From CAZDRX01 sp964508225 (GTDB lineage: Bacteria > Patescibacteriota > Gracilibacteria > Peribacterales > Peribacteraceae): a stretch of DNA of 25,975 nucleotides. The notes under the pieces were generated by a model that did not search any database, was not told the DNA's origin, and saw only the letters and a list, made by a program, of their open reading frames with translations. This document shows, piece after piece, positions 6,698 through 15,268 of this stretch. The position numbers and the translations under genes were made by a program. Where the stretch lies: assembly GCA_964508225.1 (NCBI GenBank), contig CAZDRX010000016.1, forward strand, positions 1 to 25,975, in the 5' to 3' direction. Numbering within the stretch: the stretch's first letter is position 1; every line of letters begins with the position of its first letter.

Positions 6698-7459
6698 TCA
6701 ATGCATCGCCTGAAAGCACCACCCGAAAATTCTCTTCGCGCCTTCGGTGAGACGCGGGCCGGGACGGTTCAGGAGCGAGTCGTCGATGACGAAGAGATGA
6801 TTCTCTCTGCACGCGCGCAGATCCGCCCAACCGGAACGTGAGGTGAGCAGATCCTTGGACGCGACACTCCCCGCTCCGCAGATGCTGAGCACGATGACAT
6901 CGGGATCGAACGCCGCGATCTCGGCGAGACTCACTTCCCTGCTTGCAGCACCCTGCGGGAACGGGAACGACACGCCTCCCGCGATCTTCACGATCTCGGG
7001 CACCCAGTTGCCGCTCGCCATCGGCGGGTGGTGCCACTCCTCCACGTACACCTTCGGCTTGCGCGCGAAGAGACCTGCCTTGCGCTTCGTGTCATTGAAC
7101 CCCTGTTGCATGGTGGCGATGAGCGCCTCGGCTCTCGGCGTGCAATCGAGCAGCATCCCGATCTGCCGGATGGATTCGTACACGTCGGCGACCGATCGCG
7201 GATCGAGGTGGATGACGGCGAATCCATCCTCCTTCAGCTTGGCCGCGAGCTTCTCCTGCACGAGGGTCTGGGTGAAGACGATGAGCGGGGTGAATGCTCT
7301 GAGCGCATCGGAGTCGATCCTCTGATGCTCAGGGAGATGCGGGAGCGCCTTGGCGCCTTCCGGCCAGTCGGAGAATTTGTCTGCGCAGACGATCTTCTTC
7401 TGCTGCTCGAGAGCGAAGAGAATTTCGGTGACCGCCGGAGAAAGTGAGGCGATGCGCAT
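6698..7459 (-). CDS. BtuF-like helical-backbone metal receptor, apparently cytosolic
   Basis: A 253-residue protein of the periplasmic-binding family 2 (BtuF/FhuD-like, cobalamin or iron-chelate binding). Residues 1-15 (MRIASLSPAVTEILF) form the first strand and helix of the domain, so there is no signal peptide or lipobox. Further support is the EEWHHPPMASGNWVPE region and 'REVSLAEIAAFDPDVIVLS', usual in this family. The frame extends to 8713, but that part is antisense to the kinase gene. The ATG at 7459 follows TATGAT by 6 nt. No permease or ATPase gene is near. Leaderless cytosolic relatives exist in other bacteria as 'cobalamin-binding proteins' of unclear role. It is followed by trxB. 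Confidence 0.85.
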   Translation of the reverse strand: MRIASLSPAVTEILFALEQQKKIVCADKFSDWPEGAKALPHLPEHQRIDSDALRAFTPLIVFTQTLVQEKLAAKLKEDGFAVIHLDPRSVADVYESIRQIGMLLDCTPRAEALIATMQQGFNDTKRKAGLFARKPKVYVEEWHHPPMASGNWVPEIVKIAGGVSFPFPQGAASREVSLAEIAAFDPDVIVLSICGAGSVASKDLLTSRSGWADLRACRENHLFVIDDSLLNRPGPRLTEGAKRIFGWCFQAMH

Positions 7460-7465
7460 GCGTGC

Positions 7466-7471
7466 ATCATA
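7466..7471 (-). promoter_or_regulatory. -10 element of the BtuF-like/trxB operon, leaderless spacing
   Basis: TATGAT (5 of 6 consensus) on the minus strand, 6 nt before the ATG at 7459. Confidence 0.55.
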
Positions 7472-7546
7472 CGAGCGGAAAAGCATCTGGGAAATGTACG
7501 GAGATGTCCTGATTTCTGGGCAAGCCTGTGCCGAGAAGTACGGAAG

Positions 7547-9169
7547 ATGCCAAGAATCATTGACGTCCCTCTTGAACAGGAAAATAGTGACGCCATGCCA
7601 TCCCCCACCCGCTTCTTCCCCGGGCCGCAAGGTTCTGGGGCCGATATTGTCGTGCCGATGACCGATTTCAGTCTCCCGAGAATCGACGGAGACCGCCTGA
7701 CCACCGAGGCGCTGCAGGTGATCATCGAACGGACGGGAAAGACCAGACAGCGTCTGCGTGACCACGGGTTCGCGCAGGGAAACAAGATCGCGTCGGAGCT
7801 CAGAATCCGTCGCGGCGACGTGACGAGCACGGACATTCCCGTGGAGCTCTACGGAGGACCCACACTCAGAGACGACATCAGCTACACCTTCCGGCTTCCG
7901 CAGACACCCGCCACGCTGCGCTCCGTCCCGCAGACGGTGGAAGATCTGCTCGATGTCTACGCAGACAGAACGATGGGAGGCAATGCGTCCAACGTGCTCA
8001 GGAATCAGATCATTCTCGCGCAGGCGGATATCGGCCCTTCCGAGTACCACGTCTTCGCACCCAAGGATCGGTATCTGGACGAATGGCTCGATGCGAAGCT
8101 GCAGGGAGACGTCGAACACCGGTTCCAGCGACATGAGCTCGAAGGCATCGATCCGCGCATCGGTATCGCCCTGCCGTACGAAGGTGATGCGGGGAAACTC
8201 CAGCAGTTCTCCTTCAACCGCCCGCAGGGATCGACGATCGAACCGATGACCGAACATGTGACAACGCTGCAGGGGCTCGACCATGTCGTGGTCTCGGAAG
8301 GCGTCGGCGTCCTGCTCGCGCAGCACAAGCTCCAGATCGCACAGATATTCAATCCCACGAGCGCACTCCACACCGAATCCGCACTCGAGACGCACCGCCG
8401 GAAGGCCGATGCGGGATACTGGCAGGACATTCCCATCGTGAACGATGATGAGATGGATCACTGGATCAAGACCATGGAGAACAAACAGCTCGAAGTGAAG
8501 ATCACGGATATCCCCGACGCCAAGTTCCCGATGCCGTTCAAGAAGGAAGACCCGACGAAAATCGACGAGGATGCGGTACGGATTCTGCGCGAGAGCCACC
8601 GGCGATTCATGCACCTCGGCGAGACGCAGGAGACCCCGTACGTGAATCTGGAGCTCGGAATCGGCTGCGGCCCCAAAGGCGGACAAAACCACTTCCAGTG
8701 CAACAGCCGCCACTTCGTCGCTGCCGCGAGCACACTAACGGAAGAGGGAGCCGATCGTCTCCTCGATCTCTGCGGCACTCCTGAAGAACGCGGAGCGCAC
8801 ATCAGCATCCATGACGTAGTGGGCGCTGGCGATGCGGCCTTCACCGCAGGCGTCATCCACCGCTTCTACGCACCGATCGAAGACATTGTGGACAAGCGCT
8901 ATCCGAATCTCTCCGACGAACGGAAGCGCATCGCCGCGATGGCGTTCACGACGCTGCTCCAAAGAGTCTTCGGTGAGCTCGCATATCACTCGAAAGTCCG
9001 CGACCTATCAGGCGTGCCGCCACAGGCCTTCCCTGTCATCTTCGACAAAGTGCTCGACAAGGCGATCGCTGCAGCGCACCACCTGACGACGATCGACAAA
9101 GTCCCGTCCGGCGTCTTCCGTGACGACGAGTGGGGACTCAGTTTCATGACGATGGAGCTTGAGAGGTAA
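7547..9169 (+). CDS. PfkB/ribokinase-superfamily carbohydrate kinase, unusually large
   Basis: A kinase-like protein of up to 540 residues. The C-terminal family signature is clear: DVVGAGDAAFTAG (423-435), with the catalytic Asp in GAGD. GGNASN (144-149) matches the sugar-contact motif and VNDDEM (298-303) matches the NxxE region. Ordinary PfkB proteins are about 300-350 residues, so this one has a long N-terminal extension and an insert around 310-385. The size recalls ADP-dependent glucokinase/phosphofructokinase, but the motifs do not settle donor or substrate. The start is uncertain: ATG 7547 is the longest, ATG 7595 is possible, and ATG 7658 follows TATTGT by 7 nt, the spacing seen at other genes here. 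The 3' end overlaps the convergent methyltransferase by 26 bp. Confidence 0.8.
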   Translation: MPRIIDVPLEQENSDAMPSPTRFFPGPQGSGADIVVPMTDFSLPRIDGDRLTTEALQVIIERTGKTRQRLRDHGFAQGNKIASELRIRRGDVTSTDIPVELYGGPTLRDDISYTFRLPQTPATLRSVPQTVEDLLDVYADRTMGGNASNVLRNQIILAQADIGPSEYHVFAPKDRYLDEWLDAKLQGDVEHRFQRHELEGIDPRIGIALPYEGDAGKLQQFSFNRPQGSTIEPMTEHVTTLQGLDHVVVSEGVGVLLAQHKLQIAQIFNPTSALHTESALETHRRKADAGYWQDIPIVNDDEMDHWIKTMENKQLEVKITDIPDAKFPMPFKKEDPTKIDEDAVRILRESHRRFMHLGETQETPYVNLELGIGCGPKGGQNHFQCNSRHFVAAASTLTEEGADRLLDLCGTPEERGAHISIHDVVGAGDAAFTAGVIHRFYAPIEDIVDKRYPNLSDERKRIAAMAFTTLLQRVFGELAYHSKVRDLSGVPPQAFPVIFDKVLDKAIAAAHHLTTIDKVPSGVFRDDEWGLSFMTMELER

Positions 9170-9830
9170 GCCATGCGCAGTTCCCGTCACAGAAGAGAAG
9201 GCGCAGCTTTCTGGCCACGATGTACTCCTCCACTCTCGCATCCCGCTCTTCATCAGAGGAAGCAGGATCGAAGAGATCATCACGCAGTGTCACCATGAGG
9301 AGACCGTCCGGCTTGACCAAGGCGCGCATGTCATCCAGCACGCGGTCACAGAGGGCTGCGTCATGCTCAAAAGGGCTCCCCGGCGCATTGAAGAGACTGA
9401 GCGCCGTCACGATGTCGTACGGGGCTTTGAGTGTCTTGGTCCAATTCTTTTCTGTGCAATCCAGCACACGATGATCGTACCCGGCGGTCGGATTCGGACG
9501 GATATCCGTACCCGTCACGTGCGCTCCGCGCTTCGCCATCATCTCCGCAAAGAACGGCGGGTAGCGGTCACGGAACGTGTCGTCGAGGACATAGCCTTCC
9601 GTCGAGCCGCAGCCTACATCGAGAACGCTCAGCCCCTTCACATCCCCAAGAGCCGCGACCGCATGCACCTCACGCATATCGGCAACATCGAAGTCCACGC
9701 TGCCTCTGAGATCAGCGACGACGGAGAAGAAGAGATCCTGTGCGGCGAGAAACTGCCGCTCCAGAAGGAGGGTCCGCGGATCACGCGAAGCACGGATGCG
9801 CCGGAGGTACGCGAGATCGGGAGCGTGCAT
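9144..9830 (-). CDS. Class I SAM-dependent methyltransferase
   Basis: A 228-residue protein with a Rossmann-like methyltransferase core: motif I VLDVGCGSTEG (69-79), an acidic motif II residue in TGTDIRP (D109), and a motif IV-like APYDIVTALSLFNAPGSPF (136-154). The substrate is unknown. The frame is open to 9875, but that part lies inside tRNA-Leu, so the ATG at 9830 (MHAPDLAYL) is chosen. It lies 17 nt downstream of tRNA-Leu on the same strand and is probably transcribed with it. Its 3' end overlaps the kinase gene by 26 bp. Confidence 0.85.
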   Translation of the reverse strand: MHAPDLAYLRRIRASRDPRTLLLERQFLAAQDLFFSVVADLRGSVDFDVADMREVHAVAALGDVKGLSVLDVGCGSTEGYVLDDTFRDRYPPFFAEMMAKRGAHVTGTDIRPNPTAGYDHRVLDCTEKNWTKTLKAPYDIVTALSLFNAPGSPFEHDAALCDRVLDDMRALVKPDGLLMVTLRDDLFDPASSDEERDARVEEYIVARKLRLLFCDGNCAWLTSQAPSS

Positions 9831-9847
9831 CGTGAGAGAGAAACCGG

Positions 9848-9933
9848 TGGTGCCATGGGTGGGACTTGAACCCACAATCCCTTACAGGAACGCGATTTTG
9901 AGTCGCGCGCGTATACCATTCCGCCACCATGGC
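9848..9933 (-). tRNA. tRNA-Leu (anticodon CAA)
   Basis: An 86-nt class II tRNA on the minus strand with encoded CCA. The acceptor is GCCATGG/CCATGGC, the anticodon stem is CGCGA/TCGCG around CTCAAAA (anticodon CAA), the variable arm is long, and the T-loop is TTCAAGT. It decodes UUG. It is divergent from the gene at 9995. Confidence 0.95.
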
Positions 9934-9981
9934 TTGATTGCTGGAACCGTTATCTAGCCTACAGCTTCGACGTTCCTTCTG

Positions 9982-9987
9982 TATACT
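9982..9987 (+). promoter_or_regulatory. -10 element of the PEP-synthase-like gene, leaderless spacing
   Basis: TATACT, 7 nt before the ATG at 9995, so the transcript should begin at the start codon. No good -35 is visible. Confidence 0.55.
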
Positions 9988-9994
9988 TCTAGAT

Positions 9995-12900
9995 ATGGCC
10001 TTTGTCCGCCGCATTTCCGAGCTCACGAAGAACGACGTGACCGTGGCAGGGGGTAAGGGCGCCTCGCTCGGCGAGATGACACAGGCAGGCATCCCCGTGC
10101 CCGGTGGCTTCGTTGTCCTCTCCGAGGCATTCGAGGCATTCATCACAGAAACGGGGCTGGATGCCGAAATCGACGCCGCGCTCGATACGGTGAACCACCG
10201 CGCCGTGCACACGGTCGAAAGCGCATCGGAGAAGATTCAGGCGCTCATTGAGAAGGAAGCTATGCCGGAACGAATCGCAGCAGACATTCTCCGCGAGCAC
10301 GCGCTGATGAAAGCCCAGTTCGTGGCAGTCCGGAGCAGCGCAACGGCCGAAGACAGCGCAGAAGCCGCCTGGGCCGGTCAACTGGAGACGTACCTCAATA
10401 CCACGGAGAAGGATCTGCTCGCGCATGTGCAGAAGTGCTGGGCATCCCTGTTCTCACCGCGTGCAATTTTCTACCGCTTCGAGAAGAAGATGCAGACCAC
10501 GAAAGTCTCCGTGGCTGTCGTCGTACAGGAGATGGTAGAGAGTGAAGTATCGGGCATCGCGTTCTCCGTGCATCCCGTCACACAGGACAGGAACCAGATC
10601 ATCATCGAAGCCGGTTTCGGTCTCGGAGAAGCCATTGTCTCCGGATCCATCACACCGGACAGCTTCGTCATCCGCAAAGACACGGGGGCGATCGTCGACA
10701 CACAGATCAACGCGCAGGAGAAAGGTCTCTTCCGTGCGAAAGGCGGCGGCAGCGAGTGGCGAACCATTGCGAGGAGAGATGGCGAAAAGCCCGCACTCAC
10801 GGAGAAAGAAGTGAATGAGCTTGCGCATCTCGTGCAGGGAATCGAGAAGCACTACGGCTTCCCCGTCGACATTGAGTGGGCACGCGCGAAAGGACGCTGG
10901 TTCATACTGCAGTCACGACCGATCACGACGCTCACCACTGCTGCGGCAGAGACGCCGAAAACGAATTACAAATTCATGTGGGGACAGAAGCAGTCAGCCA
11001 TGATGACCGAGTGCATGCTATGGCAGCTCCTGCACGCTTTCACGAGCGAAGGACATGTGCAGAAATCGGGTCTGCCGGAGACGCTTTTCGTGCTGAAAGA
11101 CGGTGTCTTCGAGCATTTCATGCCGCCTCATGCCTACGCACATATCTCGCGTCACGGAGAACGGTATCTCCAGAGAAATTTCCCCTCCCGCTTGCAAAGT
11201 CTCATCGACAAACATGTCAAAGATTTTTTCGCGTTTGCGCAGCACACTCGGCGCACGAATTTGGCGAAATTATCTGGTGTGGAATTGCGAAAGATCGTGT
11301 CGGTGTATCACGAGTACATCAATAAGACGTTCATTTTCTTCGCAACGTCGAGCAACTGGTGGACGGATACGCTCACCGAAAACATTCGCCGGATTTTATC
11401 GGCTCATTTCAAGGATCCTGAAGACATCGAGGACGCTTTCATCACGCTCTGTACTCCCGCGGAAGCCGACGAAACAATGCGCGAACGCTTGGATTTCCTG
11501 AAACTTTCATCATCGAAAACGCCATCCGAGAAAGAGCTGGACGAATACGCCCACCGCTATCCCGCCCTTTTCTTCAACACGTACGACGAAAAAGAGGTCA
11601 TGACTTTTCTCAAGAACAAAGCGAAAGATGAGCGTCGAAAAAATTGCGCCGAGGAACAAAAGAAATTGGAGGCGATGCTCGTCGCAATCGGACGGAAGCA
11701 GAAAAAGATCTTCGAAGCGGTGAATGATCCGTCGCTGGTGTATTTCGCCAAGACCCTCCAGAGAAGCGCACTCGACCGTTATCGCCTCAAGCACGTGTGG
11801 AGTGGTGGCGAATACGCATGCCTGCCGCTCGTGAAAGAAGTGGTGAAGAGGATTGGCGTCCCTTTCGATTCTTTCATCAAGTCGTACACGTTCACGGATG
11901 TTCTCGCGGCTCTCGAAGGCAAACCCCTCGACAAGCAGGAAATCGCGAATCGCGTTCGATGCCTCGTGATGCATCATACGGACGGAAAGACCGAACTCTT
12001 TTCCGGTGCAAAAGCAGAAAAGCATATCGCAACCCTCCTGCCGCGTATCGAATCCGCTACCGCAGCAGCTGGCAACATCATCAAAGGCGATATCGCGAAC
12101 AAGGGCGTGGTACGAGGAAAGGCACGCGTCGTGTTCGTGAAAGACCTGAAGCAGTTCCAGAAAGACGCCGAGCACTTCCGGAAAGGGGAAATTTTAGTGA
12201 CGACAATGACCTCTCCCGTGATGATTCCCCTCATCGAGAAAGCGGTCGGTATCATCACCGATGAAGGCGGGATCTGCTCACATGCCGCAGTCAGCGCCCG
12301 TGAATTCGGCATTCCCTGCATCATCGCGACGCACGGCGCATCGTCGCGGGTGAAGACCGGCGATGAGATCGAACTCGACGGCAATACGGGCACGATCCGC
12401 TTTCTGCATGCCAAGGAAGCCGTCAGCTACGAGTTTTCCTGGGGTGAGCGCCATTCCGTCATGACGGCCGAGATGTGGCTCACGTCGTATCTCCGCTTCA
12501 GAAACAAGCTCGCCAACGAGAACCGGAATGTCCTCATGAACGTCGAGAAGGGGCACGTCCATACCTACACGACAGCCGAAGACCTTCCGGCAGCGTACGC
12601 CGTCGGGAAGGTCCTGCTCTCCCCTGCCTTCCTTCCTGCATACCTGAAGGAATCCCGCACGGTGCGCAGCACATTCGAGAATCTCTGGAGCCGCACGCGG
12701 AAGACGGCGGTACGAAAGCTCTCCGATGCAGGACTGCTGAACGTGTACAAGGAGTACCAGGACGTGTTCGAGCATACGTACGCACTCTTCAAGCTCTCAC
12801 AGCCCGAGTATCCGCAAGTGGCGGCAGACAGGCTGAAGGAGCTGCTCACGCCCCACTTCCGGAGTCCAGCGGACTCAGAACAGGCGTTCATCACGCTCAC

Positions 12901-13882
12901 GACGCCCACCGAGATGGACATGATGAAGGAGGAAGAACTCACGGCGACGAAGCTCTCGCTGAAGAAGAGCCTCACGAAAGCCGATATCCGTACGTACGGC
13001 GAGCGGTATGCATGGTTCTTCTTCAATACGTACGACCGCGTCATTGCTGATTCTTTTCTCGCCGAACGCTTCCGGGAGCTCGCAGCCATCCCGGCGAAAG
13101 AACGAACAGCGTTCGTGAGGAAAGCGGGCGAGGAACTGAAGAAACACAATGCCGCGTACACAAAGATCCTCAGGAAGCTGAAGAATCACAAGGAGATCAC
13201 CTACCTCGCGAAGCTCTTCGGAGCGCTCGGAAACGACCGTCTGGAGCTCAAGAAGTGGTGGACCGGCTCCGAGTACCTCTTCCTTGATTTCTTCGAGGAG
13301 ATCGCACGCAGGCTTGGCCTTGGCGTGGAGGAATACCTCATGACGTATCGTCTGCGTGACACATACGAAGCACTCACGTCCGGCAAGAAACTGTCACCGA
13401 AAGTCCGGGCGGAACGAAGGAAGCACTACGCCGTCATCCTGAAGAACGACGCCGTGAAATTCCTGGAATCGAAGGAAGCCGCCGCGTTCGCAAAATCGCA
13501 TTTGAAATCTGCAGCAGAAGCGCACGCCGCGGGCGGATCGGAGATCCGCGGAACAGTCGCAAATACCGGTACGGCGGCAGGTATCGCACGCCTCATCCGC
13601 GTCGAGGATCTGAAGGAGCTGCTCGCTGACATGAAGCGCTTCAGGAAGGGCGAGATCATCGTGACCACCATGACACAGCCAACGATGGCGAGTATGGCAC
13701 GCAAAGCGGCTGCAATCGTGACGAACGAAGGCGGCATCACCTCACACGCCTCCATCCTCGCCCGCGAATTCGGCATTCCGTGTGTCGTCGGGACGAAAAC
13801 CGCGACGGACATCATCCGTGACGGCGACCGGATCGAGGTGGATGCGGACAAAGGGGTCGTAAGAGTGCTCAAAAGAGCCTGA
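9995..13882 (+). CDS. PEP-synthase-like phosphotransferase with one ATP domain and two tandem middle/phosphohistidine modules
   Basis: A 1295-residue protein. Residues 1-315 are the PPDK/PEP-synthase ATP-binding domain (GGKGASLGEM 19-28, VRSSATAED 112-120, HPVTQDRNQIIIEAGFGLGE 193-212, LQSRPI 305-310). Then a module of about 480 residues occurs twice: 325-805 and 813-1295. Each copy starts with a W-G-containing segment (KFMWGQKQS / YEFSWGERHS), shares DAFITLCTP / QAFITLTTP, FFNTYD and WSGGEY / WTGSEY, and ends in a swivelling PEP-utilizer domain with the phosphohistidine loop (GGICSHAA, H763; GGITSHAS, H1251). The PEP/pyruvate-binding barrel of true PEP synthase is missing. The ATP-middle-His order recalls rifampin phosphotransferase, but here the last two parts are doubled. 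The substrates are unknown. The start at 9995 matches the domain start and the -10 element. Confidence 0.9.
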   Translation: MAFVRRISELTKNDVTVAGGKGASLGEMTQAGIPVPGGFVVLSEAFEAFITETGLDAEIDAALDTVNHRAVHTVESASEKIQALIEKEAMPERIAADILREHALMKAQFVAVRSSATAEDSAEAAWAGQLETYLNTTEKDLLAHVQKCWASLFSPRAIFYRFEKKMQTTKVSVAVVVQEMVESEVSGIAFSVHPVTQDRNQIIIEAGFGLGEAIVSGSITPDSFVIRKDTGAIVDTQINAQEKGLFRAKGGGSEWRTIARRDGEKPALTEKEVNELAHLVQGIEKHYGFPVDIEWARAKGRWFILQSRPITTLTTAAAETPKTNYKFMWGQKQSAMMTECMLWQLLHAFTSEGHVQKSGLPETLFVLKDGVFEHFMPPHAYAHISRHGERYLQRNFPSRLQSLIDKHVKDFFAFAQHTRRTNLAKLSGVELRKIVSVYHEYINKTFIFFATSSNWWTDTLTENIRRILSAHFKDPEDIEDAFITLCTPAEADETMRERLDFLKLSSSKTPSEKELDEYAHRYPALFFNTYDEKEVMTFLKNKAKDERRKNCAEEQKKLEAMLVAIGRKQKKIFEAVNDPSLVYFAKTLQRSALDRYRLKHVWSGGEYACLPLVKEVVKRIGVPFDSFIKSYTFTDVLAALEGKPLDKQEIANRVRCLVMHHTDGKTELFSGAKAEKHIATLLPRIESATAAAGNIIKGDIANKGVVRGKARVVFVKDLKQFQKDAEHFRKGEILVTTMTSPVMIPLIEKAVGIITDEGGICSHAAVSAREFGIPCIIATHGASSRVKTGDEIELDGNTGTIRFLHAKEAVSYEFSWGERHSVMTAEMWLTSYLRFRNKLANENRNVLMNVEKGHVHTYTTAEDLPAAYAVGKVLLSPAFLPAYLKESRTVRSTFENLWSRTRKTAVRKLSDAGLLNVYKEYQDVFEHTYALFKLSQPEYPQVAADRLKELLTPHFRSPADSEQAFITLTTPTEMDMMKEEELTATKLSLKKSLTKADIRTYGERYAWFFFNTYDRVIADSFLAERFRELAAIPAKERTAFVRKAGEELKKHNAAYTKILRKLKNHKEITYLAKLFGALGNDRLELKKWWTGSEYLFLDFFEEIARRLGLGVEEYLMTYRLRDTYEALTSGKKLSPKVRAERRKHYAVILKNDAVKFLESKEAAAFAKSHLKSAAEAHAAGGSEIRGTVANTGTAAGIARLIRVEDLKELLADMKRFRKGEIIVTTMTQPTMASMARKAAAIVTNEGGITSHASILAREFGIPCVVGTKTATDIIRDGDRIEVDADKGVVRVLKRA

Positions 13883-13902
13883 TTCGGCGCATCTTCGTGT
13901 AC

Positions 13903-13908
13903 TATGAT
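13903..13908 (+). promoter_or_regulatory. -10 element of the murL-murD2 operon, leaderless spacing
   Basis: TATGAT, 7 nt before the ATG at 13916. It overlaps two upstream in-frame ATG codons (13904, 13907), which argues that 13916 is the real start. Confidence 0.5.
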
Positions 13909-13915
13909 GCTTCCA

Positions 13916-15265
13916 ATGAAGTCCTATTCCGTCTTCCATTTCACCGGCTACTCGTGGAACCACCACGCGGGGAAGATCTCCCTCAAGTACTCGCTCGACC
14001 GCAAAGTCGACTTCGAGGAGATCATCATGCTCCCGGAACCGGTCAGCGATGAAAGGCTCAAAGCCAAAGAATGGGAGATCGAACGGCTCCTGTTCGCACT
14101 GCACCTCATCGGCGGCATCAGCTACTACAAGACAGCCCTGCCAACCGAAATCCGCATCCACTCGGGCGAGCTCACCATCCCCGAGGCGAAATTCTGGAAC
14201 ACGGTCTATGAGTCCGGCCTCGGAGAGTTCTTCTACCGGAACAACATCGACTTCCGCGGATTGCTCAAATTCCCCGCGACGAAGGAGAAGGAGATCCCCC
14301 GTGTGGCGATGAAGACGAGGGGGGAAGTAAATCCCCTGAAGCGCATCCTCGTACCCGTCGGCGGCGGTAAGGACTCGGTCGTCACCGCAGAACTCCTGAA
14401 GAAGTCCGGCGCGAACGTGACGCTGCTCCGGATGGAACCGCACCCGCTCATCGATGATCTCGCGCTGACGATCGGCCTCCCGATGATCACGGTGCGCCGC
14501 ATCCTCTCTCCCGTCCTCTTCGACTTGAACCGTGACGGTGCGCTCAACGGCCACGTGCCGATCACGGCATACCTCTCGATCTTAAGCTGCCTCCTCGCCG
14601 TGCTTTACGACTATGACGGTGTCGCCATGAGCAATGAAGCGAGCGCGAACGAAGGGAATGTCGAATTCAAAGGCGTCACGGTGAATCACCAGTGGAGCAA
14701 ATCCGCGGAATTCGAGCGGATGCTGCAGAGGTACCTCGAAACGAACATCCTCACGAACACCGCGTACTGGAGCATGCTGCGCCCCCTCTCGGAGCTGAAG
14801 ATCTCCGAGATCTTCGCAGGATATCCGCAGTACTTCACGAAGACGACGAGCTGCAACCGCAACTGGAGAATCATCGAGGATCCCGCCATGACCTCGCGCT
14901 GGTGCGGCGAGTGCCCCAAGTGCGCGTTCGTCTTCGCGTGCATGGCCGCGTTCCTGCCGGAGGACACGCTCCGGAACATGTTCGGTGGCAATTTCTTCGA
15001 GGATGAGAAGCTGCTCCCTCTCTACCGCGAGCTGCTCGGGCTTGAGAAATTCAAGCCGTTTGAATGCGTGGGCACGGTGAACGAAGTGAAGGCTGCGTTC
15101 CTCCTCGCAAGCAAGCGCGGGGATCTGAAGGGAACGCCGGTGATGAAGATGTTCGAGGCCGAAGTACTCAAGTCCATCAAGGATTCCGAAGCACTCATCG
15201 CCGCCGCGCTCGCACCGGCGCATGAACAGTTCATCCCCGAGCGCTTCAGAAGCCTCCTCCCGTAA
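13916..15265 (+). CDS. murL: UDP-MurNAc-L-Ala-L-Glu epimerase MurL
   Basis: MurL converts the terminal L-Glu of UDP-MurNAc-L-Ala-L-Glu to D-Glu in an ATP-dependent step, bypassing glutamate racemase. The 449-residue product has an N-terminal domain (MKSYSVFHFTGYSW) and a PP-loop-type nucleotide site VPVGGGKDSVV (146-156). It also has a conserved 'MSNEASANEGN' stretch near 240 and a CGECPKC cysteine motif near 330. The call rests on this layout plus the MurD-type ligase starting 3 nt after its stop, the pairing known from Xanthomonas. Orphan PP-loop proteins are the alternative. The ATG at 13916 is chosen from the -10 spacing. Confidence 0.8.
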   Translation: MKSYSVFHFTGYSWNHHAGKISLKYSLDRKVDFEEIIMLPEPVSDERLKAKEWEIERLLFALHLIGGISYYKTALPTEIRIHSGELTIPEAKFWNTVYESGLGEFFYRNNIDFRGLLKFPATKEKEIPRVAMKTRGEVNPLKRILVPVGGGKDSVVTAELLKKSGANVTLLRMEPHPLIDDLALTIGLPMITVRRILSPVLFDLNRDGALNGHVPITAYLSILSCLLAVLYDYDGVAMSNEASANEGNVEFKGVTVNHQWSKSAEFERMLQRYLETNILTNTAYWSMLRPLSELKISEIFAGYPQYFTKTTSCNRNWRIIEDPAMTSRWCGECPKCAFVFACMAAFLPEDTLRNMFGGNFFEDEKLLPLYRELLGLEKFKPFECVGTVNEVKAAFLLASKRGDLKGTPVMKMFEAEVLKSIKDSEALIAAALAPAHEQFIPERFRSLLP

Positions 15266-15268
15266 CCC

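Noticed and set aside
7460..8713. Long minus-strand open frame continuing upstream of the BtuF-like gene
   Set aside because: It is antisense to the PfkB-fold kinase, whose motifs are convincing. The conserved BtuF-like domain begins exactly at the ATG at 7459 behind a -10 element.
9831..9875. Longer methyltransferase start
   Set aside because: Those codons run into the tRNA-Leu gene. ATG 9830 leaves a complete methyltransferase fold.
9995..13882. Annotation as a normal PEP synthase (ppsA) or PPDK
   Set aside because: The C-terminal PEP/pyruvate-binding barrel is absent, and the His domain occurs twice with unknown middle regions.
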